Shown here: piece after piece, positions 7,935-16,888 of the stretch
Layout: every line of letters starts with the position of its first letter
Position numbering within the stretch: the first letter of the stretch is position 1
DNA from: Pirellula staleyi DSM 6068
GTDB taxonomy: Bacteria > Planctomycetota > Planctomycetia > Pirellulales > Pirellulaceae
NCBI GenBank assembly: GCA_945875845.1
Contig: CAMCMB010000003.1
Location: 1 to 64,000 of the forward strand
DNA: 64,000 nt
Direction of reading: 5' to 3'
Notes under the pieces: model-generated
The model's input: the letters and a program-made list of their open reading frames with translations, nothing else
Databases searched by the model: none
What the model was told of the DNA's origin: nothing
Position numbers and translations under genes: made by a program

Positions 7935-8636
7935 ATGGCCAAAGTAATCGTTGAAAGACCTAGGGTTGGGTCTCGAAGTCCTTCGCGCAAGAAAGGGTAT
8001 CGTAAATACTTGCAGTCCATGCCTATCGATGAACTTCCACGGAACGAACCGATGCTTGGGCGGTGGAAAGGTCGGGAAAAATGGCTCAACGAGCATCTCG
8101 GGCCGATGCGCCGTTTCTTGCGATCGAACGTTGGCAGACCATGGAACAAAGTCCATCGAGACTTGTGCGAGCATGTGTCGTTTGACAATGCTGTTCAAGG
8201 GCACGTACTATCGCATATTTATGATTATGTTCATCTGCATGTGGAGGTTGAAGATAGTGCGACGGTCTATTCCAGACCGGGCTTGCGGCAGCGACGCAAG
8301 CTCGGCAAAAACACAATGTATGTTTGCCCCAACTCGGGAATTCTAAAAGTAGTGCGAGCCAACTTACGACGTCATCCGAATACACGTATCTCCAGTAGTG
8401 AACACACACAATATTTATATCGAGACAAAGTCTGGTGGGAAGTGCAGCTTCGAAGCACGCAAAATGTCGCCGGCGATCGTTGGGATGTCTGGTTAGAACG
8501 TGATGTGTCGCAATTGACGGAACAGGATTGCATCCTGAGCTATGGCGACAATCTCTTTGCCACGTCCAAACGCCCTCTTTCACCGGAAGAAACGCGACAA
8601 CTCCATCGCGGACTCCGACAAAGCAAGGGTAAATAG
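7935..8636 (+). CDS. Conserved hypothetical protein (planctomycete type)
   Basis: About 233 residues from ATG 7935; an ATG four codons upstream (7923) is also possible. It is basic, rich in Arg/Lys and Trp, and has no signal peptide or membrane segment. Distinct blocks are MAKVIVERPRVGSR, PIDELPRNEPMLGR, LNEHLGPMRRFLRSNVGRPW, then NKVHRDLCEHVSFDNAVQGH and HIYDYVHLHV. I recall similar uncharacterised proteins in other planctomycetes but know no domain name or function. It stands alone among repeats on both sides. A nucleic-acid-related role would be a guess from its charge only. Confidence 0.6.
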   Translation: MAKVIVERPRVGSRSPSRKKGYRKYLQSMPIDELPRNEPMLGRWKGREKWLNEHLGPMRRFLRSNVGRPWNKVHRDLCEHVSFDNAVQGHVLSHIYDYVHLHVEVEDSATVYSRPGLRQRRKLGKNTMYVCPNSGILKVVRANLRRHPNTRISSSEHTQYLYRDKVWWEVQLRSTQNVAGDRWDVWLERDVSQLTEQDCILSYGDNLFATSKRPLSPEETRQLHRGLRQSKGK

Positions 8637-8757
8637 GTTCTCCAACGCATGCCATCGCTTCGCGACTCTGAGCAATGGTTTAGGAACCATTCGCTATTCG
8701 GAAGCTAGTCGGAGTTGCGCCGCAATGCTTTAGTCGCAAAGCGACGGAATTTGATAG

Positions 8758-8795
8758 CCTGGGGTGAAGCGAGCGAAAGCGAACGAAGCCCCAGG
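8758..8795. repeat. Hairpin CCTGGGG...CCCCAGG
   Basis: CCTGGGGTGAAGCGAGCGAA followed by AGCGAACGAAGCCCCAGG forms a stem (CCTGGGG/CCCCAGG) with an AGCGAGCGAAAGCGA-type loop. It lies ~120 bp past the preceding gene. It looks like an extragenic palindrome; only one copy was seen in the window. Confidence 0.5.
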
Positions 8796-8861
8796 ATCGC
8801 TTTGGTTTTTTGGTTTCACAACCACGGTGGTTAATGGAATTGAACCCAATGGATTTTGAAA

Positions 8862-8910
8862 GTGGCATGGGCGTGTCGCCCGTGAAATCACGAGCGCGCT
8901 CGTGCCATGC
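8862..8910 (+). repeat. Double-hairpin repeat (family D), copy D1
   Basis: GTGGCATGGGCGTGTCGCCC is followed by CGTGAAATCA and CGAGCGCGCTCGTGCCATG. Outer arms GTGGCA/TGCCA(C/T) enclose two small palindromes, GGGCGnnTCGCCC and CGAGCGCGCTCG. The same structure recurs at 52076 (inverted) and 54636. Confidence 0.75.
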
Positions 8911-8959
8911 GATGGACCGCAATGATTCCGGTAGTCGATTAAGCCGAAGCAAGTAGAAC

Positions 8960-9072
8960 GGTTTGTCTACATCTCTTCCGAATTGGGTAAGGGCAGTATG
9001 ACGGACTTCCAAGTCCGTCAATGGGTAATTCGACGGACTTGGAAGTCCGTCGTACCATTAAAGCAACAAGCC
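8960..9072 (+). repeat. Twin-palindrome element (family A), copy A3, left end decayed
   Basis: Both inner palindromes and the right terminus (GCAACAAGCC, ending 9072) are intact. The left terminal repeat is degenerate (GGTTTGTCTACATC). It is followed at once by a GTGAGCGAGG...CCTCGCTTAC palindrome (family B, to ~9102), the same neighbour seen beside the copies at 51785 and 54741. The rest of 8637-9231 shows no gene. Confidence 0.75.
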
Positions 9073-9231
9073 GGTGAGCGAGGGGTTGCAGTCGGCTCCT
9101 CGCTTACGGGCACGGGTTGTCAAACTGCCGCCAAAAGTGGTCTATCCATAAAATCACAGCCTATCCGCGAAAGAACGCGTCATCATCGCTACTTTTGCGG
9201 AGCAAAAAGCGACTATCACAGCCTCACGGCG

Positions 9232-11469
9232 TCACTGCGTCAAACGTGTACTGATGATGACCGTGGTCTCCGATACGACTGGATACTCCTCGTCCTTCAT
9301 TAAGGTCGCGCGAATCGTAATCGCATACTCCTTATTCGTGACCCGTCGCATATCCACATCGATACCAAACTCACATCGAGACGCGTCTTGGGGATAGTTT
9401 TGCGTTGCAGCAGAGAATGGGGACGGTTCATGCCCTTGCGAAACGAGAGTCAACGTCAGCGACTGGTTCAAGGACGCGTCACGATGGATCGAAACAGGAA
9501 TCGCCAGGGTGGTCCCAGGTTCGTATATAATCTCGGGTTCTGTCGAGATCTTCAGCAATGCACCTGTTGGAAGAAAGCCCATTCTCGTTTTTTGTCGTGA
9601 GAGACTGTAACGCAAATTGCCTTGTGGGTCAGCAACTTGAGCGACCCCGTTCACGACCATCCGGGAAGTCCGAGTTGTTTCCAACCACTCGGGCAAAAAA
9701 ACGGGATACAGTACGCGACTAACAGTCGGCCCCACTTTTAACTCTGGCCCCGATATCCCCTGGATATGCCTGCCTTGTTCTGAAGTCATTTCCAATAAAA
9801 TTTCCCCCTTGAATTCTGGATTGCGAGCGATCAAGACGGGTGCTGGAAATGTGGTTCCGCGTGGCCATTTGGTGACATCGTCTTGGCCTTCGGCATCAAT
9901 CTCGAACGGCGGTTTAATCGTTGTGCACATCAACATCGGGGCAGTGGTTCGTTGGACTGATCGCTCATTGATCACGGCCTGTCCCTCGACCGATACCATC
10001 GCGGCAGTTGCAGCTGATTTGTCATCGACCTTCACTTCCACCTTCAGCGAATTCTGTTTCGCGGCTAACTGCAGTTTCTCGGCAACGTGCATCCCAGGGG
10101 GCAGCCCAACAAATTTGACATCAATCGGATCCGTAAAACCACCCTGACGAGTCGCCTTTAACTCCATGGTTGCTGTACCACCGATTCGAACAGCGAGCAA
10201 CTCTGCGATTTGCAATTGAAAGTCGGGCGCTGAACGCTGAATCGACAACTCGTACGTTGCCGCTAAGGAACCGCTAGAGCCTGACAAATCGGATACAACG
10301 ATTTCATAGTCACCGGCCGTTGGCGGGCTGAACTCGAATCGGGCATCCGTCGAACCCTCCGAATCATCGCTGCTCTGTAATTCTTTTCCCGTAGCGTCCA
10401 ACACGGTGACAGTAGGATCAACGTGCGAGCCCGTTTTCTCGCCCGAAACGGAGATCGCCCAAATCTCTCCAACTTGGCTAAACATACGATATCGGTCCGC
10501 GACATGCTTTGTCTCTAGGACCCCTGCGACGACGGCAGGCGCACTTAACGTGCTCGTCAAGTCCGACGGAACCGTCACCGTTGCTTCCGCATTCTCCGGT
10601 TGGGGCGCAATGCTGAGTTGATAGACGAAAGAGCCGTCTCCAGAGAAGTCGAGATCGTACACGGCAGCGATATAGCTCTCTCCAGCGCGAGCTCGAAAGG
10701 CAAGGTTCAAGTCACCACCCGCCGTATCGGCCGCTTCTGCAACCAATTTACCAGTTGCATCCCGCACTTCGACCACTGCCCGCAAAGGCGATGCGATCGA
10801 TGAGGCAACCAACGCGCACTTCACCGTGCTATCCGTCTTTACCAAGAATTGAAATCGATCGACTTCCCGAATTCGTTTGATTTGACCGCTTATACAAACC
10901 GGTAATGTCTCAATGACATTTACGGCCGCTGTGGACTCCAACTGATGAGGGGCAGCGGTGACCGAAAATCGACCAGAGGCTGTCGCGCCGTTGGCATTGG
11001 CTGCTTGCCATTTATAAACTCCTGGTGGAACGTCTGCGGGGATGGTCAGTCTTGCTTTTGTTTCCCGCGGCAGTTTGTAGGGGGAGCGACGCGCTTTCTT
11101 GCCGAACCAATACGGCGGCTCGGGTACAACAACTGGACCGGGCTTGCCGACGATCTCCAAATGAATGCGTTCATGACGCACGAAAACCTGCATATCAGGC
11201 GTCCAATCGTAGCCGCCTAAAGATACCTCGACCGTTTGCCCTGCTTGTCCACCTGGTGGATACATATAACCGATCGACGGCGGGAGCTGGGCATTTGCCG
11301 AAAACGGAAATATCGAATACCCGACGACGACAGCAACCATTTTGACGACAGCAACCATCTTCACGTGTCGCAGGACATTAGCAAGTGAGTCAGTGATGGA
11401 TGACATTGTGTTCAACTTCCTCGCCTTTTGGCTGCGGGGGTAAACGATCTGGGCAAACAGTCTACGCAT
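9232..11469 (-). CDS. Secreted PPC-domain (pre-peptidase C-terminal type) protein, third gene of the minus-strand DUF1549 operon
   Basis: The 745-residue predicted exported protein has starts possible at 11469, 11406 or 11361; the last gives the neatest signal peptide (MVAVVVGYSIFPFSANAQ). The mature part opens with SIGYMYPPGGQAGQTVEVSL, a planctomycete beta-sandwich motif. Two PPC-like domains follow (DRFQFLVKTDSTVKCAL...; DRYRMFSQVGEIWAIS with VTVLDATGKELQSSDDSEG), then Ig-like beta domains to the C-terminus. An 18 bp tandem duplication gives MVAVVKMVAVV in the leader. It lies 41 bp after DUF1501. It is paralogous in position and domains to the gene at 22937, though 240 residues longer. Function is unknown; binding to surface polymers or a cell-envelope complex is inference. 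Confidence 0.7.
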   Translation of the reverse strand: MRRLFAQIVYPRSQKARKLNTMSSITDSLANVLRHVKMVAVVKMVAVVVGYSIFPFSANAQLPPSIGYMYPPGGQAGQTVEVSLGGYDWTPDMQVFVRHERIHLEIVGKPGPVVVPEPPYWFGKKARRSPYKLPRETKARLTIPADVPPGVYKWQAANANGATASGRFSVTAAPHQLESTAAVNVIETLPVCISGQIKRIREVDRFQFLVKTDSTVKCALVASSIASPLRAVVEVRDATGKLVAEAADTAGGDLNLAFRARAGESYIAAVYDLDFSGDGSFVYQLSIAPQPENAEATVTVPSDLTSTLSAPAVVAGVLETKHVADRYRMFSQVGEIWAISVSGEKTGSHVDPTVTVLDATGKELQSSDDSEGSTDARFEFSPPTAGDYEIVVSDLSGSSGSLAATYELSIQRSAPDFQLQIAELLAVRIGGTATMELKATRQGGFTDPIDVKFVGLPPGMHVAEKLQLAAKQNSLKVEVKVDDKSAATAAMVSVEGQAVINERSVQRTTAPMLMCTTIKPPFEIDAEGQDDVTKWPRGTTFPAPVLIARNPEFKGEILLEMTSEQGRHIQGISGPELKVGPTVSRVLYPVFLPEWLETTRTSRMVVNGVAQVADPQGNLRYSLSRQKTRMGFLPTGALLKISTEPEIIYEPGTTLAIPVSIHRDASLNQSLTLTLVSQGHEPSPFSAATQNYPQDASRCEFGIDVDMRRVTNKEYAITIRATLMKDEEYPVVSETTVIISTRLTQ

Positions 11470-11510
11470 CGTGCTTAGTTACGAATCGAATTGACGATAA
11501 TTTGGTTTGA

Positions 11511-12851
11511 TCAAATCAAACCTGGGATAACTTGGCCGCCGTCGACGATCGGAACTGGACGTCCCAAAGGGCTTAGATAGCTTCGGTCGGGATCGATTCC
11601 CATCAACACCGAGATCGTTCTTAAAAGGTCGTTGACACCCACCGGCGCACCGATGGTTGCTGACGCGTGTTTGTCCGTTGCACCGATCACTTGTCCCGGG
11701 ATCGTACCGCCACCAGCAAATACAATGGTTTGAGCCATAGACCAGTGATCGCGTCCCGCTTGAGCATTGATCCTCGGTGTGCGCCCCATCTCACCCATCA
11801 TGATCACCAACGTCTCATCCAGCAGTCCACGCTGATCCAAGTCGGTGACCAAGGCGCTGAAGGCTTGATCGGCATATGGAATCAAATCGGTCTTCAGACT
11901 TGGAAAGCAATTGAAATGAACATCCCACCCCGGAGCGTCGACACCGACGAACCGGCAGCCAGCTTCCACTAACCTTCGAGCTAGCAATGCGCATTGGCCA
12001 AGTTGCGTGCGCCCGTAGGCATCGCGGACCTTCTCTGGTTCCGAGTGGATGTCAAAGGCGCGGCGGGCGGCTTGGGACGCGACCAGTTGATACGCTTTTT
12101 CATAGTAGGTGGTCATCGCTTGACCCGTCGCCTGTTGATGCTGGCGCTCTAGCGTGTCCAAGCCAGCAAGCAAACGCTTGCGAAGTCCCAGTCTGGCCGC
12201 ACTCAACCCCATAGGTGGTTGCAAGTCTTTGACGTCAAAGTCGGGTTGGGAAGGATCGGCTTCGATCACAAACGGCGCATGCTCGGCACCGTAAAAGCCT
12301 GGACCGCCGCCTTGCATCGGGTGAGGCAGATTGATGTAGGGCGGGAGCGATCCTTGTGCTCCTAACGAACGAGAGACGGCCGAGCCAAACGATGGATAGA
12401 ATTCGTTATTTGGAATCGGGTTGTCACCGTCTGCAAAACTGGCGCGACGTCCAGTCATCACGTAATGATAGCCAGTTGAATGACCGTTATCATTGTGACC
12501 ATGGTTGCGCAGAATCGTGTACTTGTCCGCCATCGTCGCGCACAGCGGCAATTGGTCGGTAACGAATGTACCGGGTACATTTGTCCTGATGGCTTGAAAT
12601 GGTCCGCGAATCTCAGCCGGGGCATCGGGTTTGGGATCCCACATGTCCTGGTGCGGTGGCCCACCTTCGAGAAACAAAAAGATACAGGACTTTGCTTTCG
12701 GCCCCTTGGGACCAGCGGCTTTGGCTTGCAATTCTATTAACCGAGGTAACGTCATACCGCCGATCAAACCACAGCTTCCAAGCCGCAACGCATGACGTCG
12801 AGAAATGCCGCGACAATTCTGGGATGGACTGCCCAAAGATAATTTCAACAC
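11511..12851 (-). CDS. DUF1501 protein with twin-arginine signal, operon copy 1
   Basis: The 446-residue product has the usual DUF1501 length. The N-terminus SRRHALRLGSCGLIGG is a Tat-type leader (RR then a hydrophobic stretch). The body shows the family pattern, related to the alkaline-phosphatase/sulfatase fold: CIFLFLEGGPPHQDMWDPKP, LRNHGHNDNGHSTGYHYVMTG, RRLVEAGCRFVGV, then LVIMMGEMGRTPRIN and GRDHWSMAQTIVFAGGG. The enzymatic role of DUF1501 is not established. It lies 11 bp after the DUF1549/1553 gene and 41 bp before the PPC gene, so the three form one transcription unit. The pairing with DUF1549/1553 is a classic planctomycete association. Confidence 0.9.
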   Translation of the reverse strand: MLKLSLGSPSQNCRGISRRHALRLGSCGLIGGMTLPRLIELQAKAAGPKGPKAKSCIFLFLEGGPPHQDMWDPKPDAPAEIRGPFQAIRTNVPGTFVTDQLPLCATMADKYTILRNHGHNDNGHSTGYHYVMTGRRASFADGDNPIPNNEFYPSFGSAVSRSLGAQGSLPPYINLPHPMQGGGPGFYGAEHAPFVIEADPSQPDFDVKDLQPPMGLSAARLGLRKRLLAGLDTLERQHQQATGQAMTTYYEKAYQLVASQAARRAFDIHSEPEKVRDAYGRTQLGQCALLARRLVEAGCRFVGVDAPGWDVHFNCFPSLKTDLIPYADQAFSALVTDLDQRGLLDETLVIMMGEMGRTPRINAQAGRDHWSMAQTIVFAGGGTIPGQVIGATDKHASATIGAPVGVNDLLRTISVLMGIDPDRSYLSPLGRPVPIVDGGQVIPGLI

Positions 12852-12862
12852 GTTGCGGCTTC

Positions 12863-15310
12863 CTAATGGTTAAAGAGAAACTCTTTCGAGTTCATTAGCG
12901 ACCACAAAACGTCTTCCGTCGCGGCCCGTCGGTCGAGCTCAGTAAACGCATGCAGCATCAAGTCGCGTTCCGCAGAATTGGGCATGCGAGAAAGCGTACT
13001 AAGGTACAGTTCGTCAATCACCTCGGTTGGCGCCAGATTTGAGTTGCTCAAGCGACGCGAGCGACCGTGGCGGTGCGATAACTTTTGAAATAACTCGGGC
13101 GCGTTCAGTAGATGCAGCGCCTGGGCGATACTCGGTTCGTCACTCCGCTCACACTCGCATACGGTCGCTCGCACCGGACGACCAAAAATGCGAAAGAAAT
13201 ACGAAGGCATATGGTTGTCCCAAACTTGAATGGCGCGGTAACCCGTTGGCCAGCCATTAAAGTCTTCTACAACATCCGCACTCTGATTGATTGCATCCAA
13301 CAACACTTCCGCCTTGAGCGGTTTTTGCAAGTAATGCGAAAAGTTTTGTTCGTCATCCGCGTTGGAAGGCAATGTTCGTGAACTGGATTGATACACCCGT
13401 GAGTTTAACAAACTGCGTGTAAACGCTTTGAGATCGTAGTCGAGGTCCCGCATGTGATTTGCCAACGCGGTTAAAAGAGCCGGGTTGGTCGCGGGATTCG
13501 TTTCACGGATATCGTCAATCGGCTCGATCAAACCACGACCGAAGTAATGAGCCCACATGCGATTGGCAATCGCCTTGGCAAAGAATGGGTTTTGCTTCTC
13601 AGTCAGCCAAGCCGCGAACACTTGCCGACGGTCTGTGACGTTGGAAAAATCTGCCGCCTTACCACCCAAGACACTTGCTGGAACCAATTCACCGCTCCGC
13701 GGATGCGGCAAGTCCTTTCCACCGCGTGAAATCAGTGCCTGCTCGCCATTAGGAAGTTTCTTCAGCGATAAACCGGTAAAGAAACCGGCCAACGCAACAT
13801 AGTCGGACTGCGACCAGCGTTCTGACGGGTGATGATGGCACTGAGCGCATTCGATACGAACGCCCAGCAGCAATTGGCTGACCGAACGCGCCGCCTCGTC
13901 GGGCTTGTTGAGAACTTTGTAAAAGGAGCCTGGTCCTTCCGCGGACGTGTTACCTTGAACGGTCAGCAATTCCGACGACCAATCATCATACGCGCGGTTT
14001 TCAGCAAAACAGCGGTGCAGCCAACGTTGCATCGCAACCGCACCCTGCGGCGAAATCGTCAGTGCATCGGCTCGCAGAATATCCAACCACTTCATCGTCC
14101 AGTAGTCTGCGTATTCGTTGCGTTCGAGCAAATCGTCGATCAGTCGTTGGCGTTTGTTGGTAGCTGGATCATTCAAAAACGATTTCGCCTGGTCAACCGT
14201 CGGCAGCGTCCCGATGACATCGAGTGACACGCGCCGCAAAAAGGTTGCATCATCGCAAATCGGACTCGGTTGAATCCCTAATACTTGGAGTTTCGCCCAC
14301 GCTAGAGTGTCAATGAAATTGTGTTCGATCGGTCGTTCAATAGTCTGCCCGAGACGTGGCAGAGTAATGCGGCATGTCGTGACATGGCCGAGATGACGCA
14401 CGAGAATAGCGGCTTCACCGGGAATCGAACTTGCCTGAATCAATCCTCGTGCATCCACGTGCGCGATCGAAGCCGCATTGGATTCAAATTCGCACTCGCT
14501 GGTAACACATTGCCGTTGGCCCAAAGAGTTGACGGTGCTGACTCGCAGTTGCTGAGTTTCGGCAGCCAGTAGCACCTGCTCGTGAGGCTCCACTTCGATG
14601 GAAATGATTTCGGCAACCGGAGCATCTTGGGACTGGATATCTTCGGATTGATAATGTGCGCCCTCGGCGACCCAACGCACCAACCGCCGCTCGCGCTGGC
14701 TGTCGGGGAGAAGTGCCTCGGCACCGCCGTGAGGAATCAGCGCCGTAGCCTTCTGAATCAAAAGGCTGTTGATCGGACTAGCTAACGCGACACGCCGCCC
14801 ACGACTCGCGCTAACGATCGAGTCGAAGTCGGCCTGAGCATCGAAACCAAAGATACTCAGTTTGAATCCGTTTTGACCTTCGGCTTTTCCATGACAGCCA
14901 CCTGAGTTGCACCTTGATTTTGTGAGGATAGGGATAATTTCGTGGCGAAACGAAATTTTCTTTGGGTTGTCCAACCGAGTGACGGAAATAGCGATCGACG
15001 TACGCAGTTCGCCGACGGAAATCAGCAATGTGGCCGAGCCATTCGCAAGAGGGCGGACCAAACCGCGTTCATCGACGCTCGCGACATGCGGAGGTTCAAC
15101 GCGTAGCGTGGCTGTTCGCGTGACGTCGATTCGACGATTGTCTGAGCCAGAGCCCCATATAATTAGTTGCTGGGACGCTTCAGGTTGCTCCAAAGCGATT
15201 GTCGAGGGGCTGACATGGAGTTCACCCGCAATTGAAACTAAGCCTCCACTGATCGTGAGAGCGATCACTGTGCAAACATTCAGGATATAGGGGCGGGAGT
15301 AACGATTCAC
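12863..15310 (-). CDS. Planctomycete cytochrome-type protein, DUF1549/DUF1553, operon copy 1
   Basis: The 815-residue exported protein has a signal peptide at residues 1-29, then a Big_2-like beta domain (~30-110). Next is CNSGGCH (134-140), a C-x4-C-H motif instead of the usual CxxCH, and a second Ig-like region (~230-320). DUF1549 (~330-505) contains the canonical heme-binding CAQCH (488-492), and DUF1553 spans ~560-800. CxxCH suggests covalent heme and redox activity at the cell envelope; the substrate is unknown. It is the first gene of a three-gene unit. The plus-strand copy at 19362 has the same CNSG.CHGKA.GQNGF block, so the two operons share ancestry. Confidence 0.88.
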   Translation of the reverse strand: MNRYSRPYILNVCTVIALTISGGLVSIAGELHVSPSTIALEQPEASQQLIIWGSGSDNRRIDVTRTATLRVEPPHVASVDERGLVRPLANGSATLLISVGELRTSIAISVTRLDNPKKISFRHEIIPILTKSRCNSGGCHGKAEGQNGFKLSIFGFDAQADFDSIVSASRGRRVALASPINSLLIQKATALIPHGGAEALLPDSQRERRLVRWVAEGAHYQSEDIQSQDAPVAEIISIEVEPHEQVLLAAETQQLRVSTVNSLGQRQCVTSECEFESNAASIAHVDARGLIQASSIPGEAAILVRHLGHVTTCRITLPRLGQTIERPIEHNFIDTLAWAKLQVLGIQPSPICDDATFLRRVSLDVIGTLPTVDQAKSFLNDPATNKRQRLIDDLLERNEYADYWTMKWLDILRADALTISPQGAVAMQRWLHRCFAENRAYDDWSSELLTVQGNTSAEGPGSFYKVLNKPDEAARSVSQLLLGVRIECAQCHHHPSERWSQSDYVALAGFFTGLSLKKLPNGEQALISRGGKDLPHPRSGELVPASVLGGKAADFSNVTDRRQVFAAWLTEKQNPFFAKAIANRMWAHYFGRGLIEPIDDIRETNPATNPALLTALANHMRDLDYDLKAFTRSLLNSRVYQSSSRTLPSNADDEQNFSHYLQKPLKAEVLLDAINQSADVVEDFNGWPTGYRAIQVWDNHMPSYFFRIFGRPVRATVCECERSDEPSIAQALHLLNAPELFQKLSHRHGRSRRLSNSNLAPTEVIDELYLSTLSRMPNSAERDLMLHAFTELDRRAATEDVLWSLMNSKEFLFNH

Positions 15311-15780
15311 GCTTGAACCGAGCGGGAGAGTAAACAGGTAGGAACGTCACCCGATTCTAACACACTTCCCATTGCACCTGTTCCATTACCGCATTTTTCT
15401 TCGAAATTGCCGATTCGGTTTCCTAGAACGTGTTGGGGTTAAGTTGAACACATCCCCAAACGGGCTCCTCTTCGAACCCACGGGAGAGACTCACGCTTGG
15501 AAAACCATAAAAACCAGTGAGCATGCACTTTTGGAATTTGTGAGTCCGAGAGCCCCGAGGCTCGCTTGGCCGTTCAAGTCCTCGTTTCCTGCGTTCCTTT
15601 GCGTCCTTGGATTATGATTTTACCCCACATGATTTTGTCTTAATACGGCCATTCCAAGCACTTGGCGATCGATCGGGTTATCTCGGTTCAACGTAATGGA
15701 ACGCAGATTTGGGCTCCACCATGAATAAGGGATAACGGGGCGGAATTAGGAATAATGGCAGAAGCCAAGGGAAAAAGAAA

Positions 15781-15822
15781 TTCGGGGACATTCGGGGACA
15801 TTCGGGGGACATTCGGGGGACA
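15781..15822. repeat. Tandem ATTCGGGG(G)AC repeat, about four units
   Basis: Units of 10-11 bp (TTCGGGGACA twice, then ATTCGGGGGAC twice) run head to tail and end in CACCACTTATTTTTTGG. Part of the purine-rich strand is G-rich. Its function is unknown. Confidence 0.7.
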
Positions 15823-15989
15823 CCACTTATTTTTTGGGGGGGTAGTCAAAGAGAATGCAAAAGTGGTGTGTCCCCTCGCCCCCCCTCCTCGCAGCGAGAA
15901 CAACCAGCATGAATTCCCACGGCTCGTGCAGGGCTGACAAATAGAGTGAAGGGGCAGGCAGGAATCGGCTATACTCCCAGCACGGTTGT

Positions 15990-16010
15990 CTTCAGCCCTC
16001 CGGGCTGAAG
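15990..16010. repeat. Short perfect hairpin
   Basis: CTTCAGCCC pairs with GGGCTGAAG around a TCC loop, a 9 bp perfect stem. There is no adjacent T-run and it is not clearly linked to a gene, so an extragenic palindrome is more likely than a terminator. Confidence 0.6.
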
Positions 16011-16187
16011 ACCTGCGTTCGGCTGAACTGAATGCCCTGGCCAAGACTGGCAAAAAGAGCCGCGAACAAAGGAATGCACCGAAGTGCTCGGCAATCCTGT
16101 TTTTACATCCCACATCACCCCCTCGGACTGCGGTGATGCCAAACGTTAGACCAGAAGAAGCCATAGACGAATGAGCAAGGTCACTAA

Positions 16188-16690
16188 TCAACTGACAGGA
16201 AAGTCCCACGAACAGTAATACCGCACCTTCGGAGTTAACGCTTTGATCGCTCGAGCTGCGTTCAATGCCCCGGTCAGGCTGGCGCTGGTTTCATACCGTA
16301 CTCGGTACCCCAACGCACAACATTTTCGTGCAACACTTTGCATCAGATGGGTTTTCCCTAGACCGCATTCACCCACAAAGGCTGCGTTTTCCTTCCTGCG
16401 TATGAACTCACCTGTGGCCAGTTCTAGGAACGGCTCTTTCACAATCGTCGTCGGATTGCGACTCCAATCATAAGATTCAAGCGTCGCCTCGGTTGGGAAT
16501 CCTGCTCGCTTGATCCGATAGGCAACTGCCGTTTCTTGACTCGCATGGGCGGGAATCTCTAAGAACTTGACTAGGCTCTCTCGGAGAGATTTCCAAAGAG
16601 ATGAAACAACAAACGATCTGCGTGGCTGTGTTGCCAAGTCGCTGCAGGCAACTCGACAACATCAACATTCTGAGCCTTTCAAGTTGCTCA
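16188..16690 (-). pseudogene. IstB-like ATPase (IS21 helper) remnant, frameshifted and truncated
   Basis: An open segment of 149 codons carries the IstB signature: RIKRAGFPTEATLESYDWSR, LATGEFIRRKENAAFVGECG and Walker A GECGLGKTH with LMQSVARKCCALGYRV. Upstream, matching N-terminal sequence lies in another frame (near 16640-16690), so there is at least one frameshift. Downstream, the Walker B region and the final third are missing. IstB assists the IS21 transposase as an AAA+ ATPase; no IstA gene is visible. It is a dead IS21-type relic. Confidence 0.75.
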
Positions 16691-16780
16691 AAACTGTCAA
16701 CGGTTAGACACTAGGGGAATTAGAGTATACGACCAAGGTAAAGTGGCGATTCTCCAATGCTCTCAGCCTCTCATCCCCAG

Positions 16781-16810
16781 CCCTTCTCCCCGGAGTACCA
16801 GGGAGAAGGG
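16781..16810. repeat. Hairpin CCCTTCTCCC...GGGAGAAGGG
   Basis: A 10 bp perfect stem surrounds a CGGAGTACCA loop, between the istB remnant and the HEAT/TPR gene (both minus strand). It could end transcription of the HEAT/TPR gene, whose stop is at 16889, but there is no obvious T-tract. Confidence 0.55.
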
Positions 16811-16845
16811 AGCAAGAATCTATTTCATTAATGGTCATGTAAATA

Positions 16846-16873
16846 GCTCGGCAGGAGCCTCGCTCTCCCATTT
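16846..16873 (-). repeat. Family-E repeat (GGCTCCTGCCGAGC), copy E2
   Basis: GCTCGGCAGGAGCCTCGCTC then TCCCATTTT is the reverse complement of the sequence found at 24561, 57520 and 60593. It lies just past the stop of the HEAT/TPR gene. Confidence 0.75.
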
Positions 16874-16888
16874 TCCCCAGTGCCTTCG

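Larger units (their letters stand above)
15311..16187. other. Long intergenic stretch with short repeats and no supported gene
   Basis: No convincing gene is seen. It holds a tandem run of the unit ATTCGGGG(G)AC (15781-15822) ending in CACCACTTATTTTTTGG, a sequence type often found near transposase remnants. A perfect hairpin CTTCAGCCC-TCC-GGGCTGAAG lies at 15990-16010. A G/C-run pair (GGGGGGGTAG / CGCCCCCCCTC) lies near 15836-15888. The istB fragment adjoins at 16188, so the stretch may be the relic of a mobile-element insertion. Confidence 0.5.

Noticed and set aside
15688-16209. 173-codon minus-strand frame in the 15.3-16.2 kb gap
   Set aside because: Runs through tandem repeats and GC runs, with no recognisable protein features.
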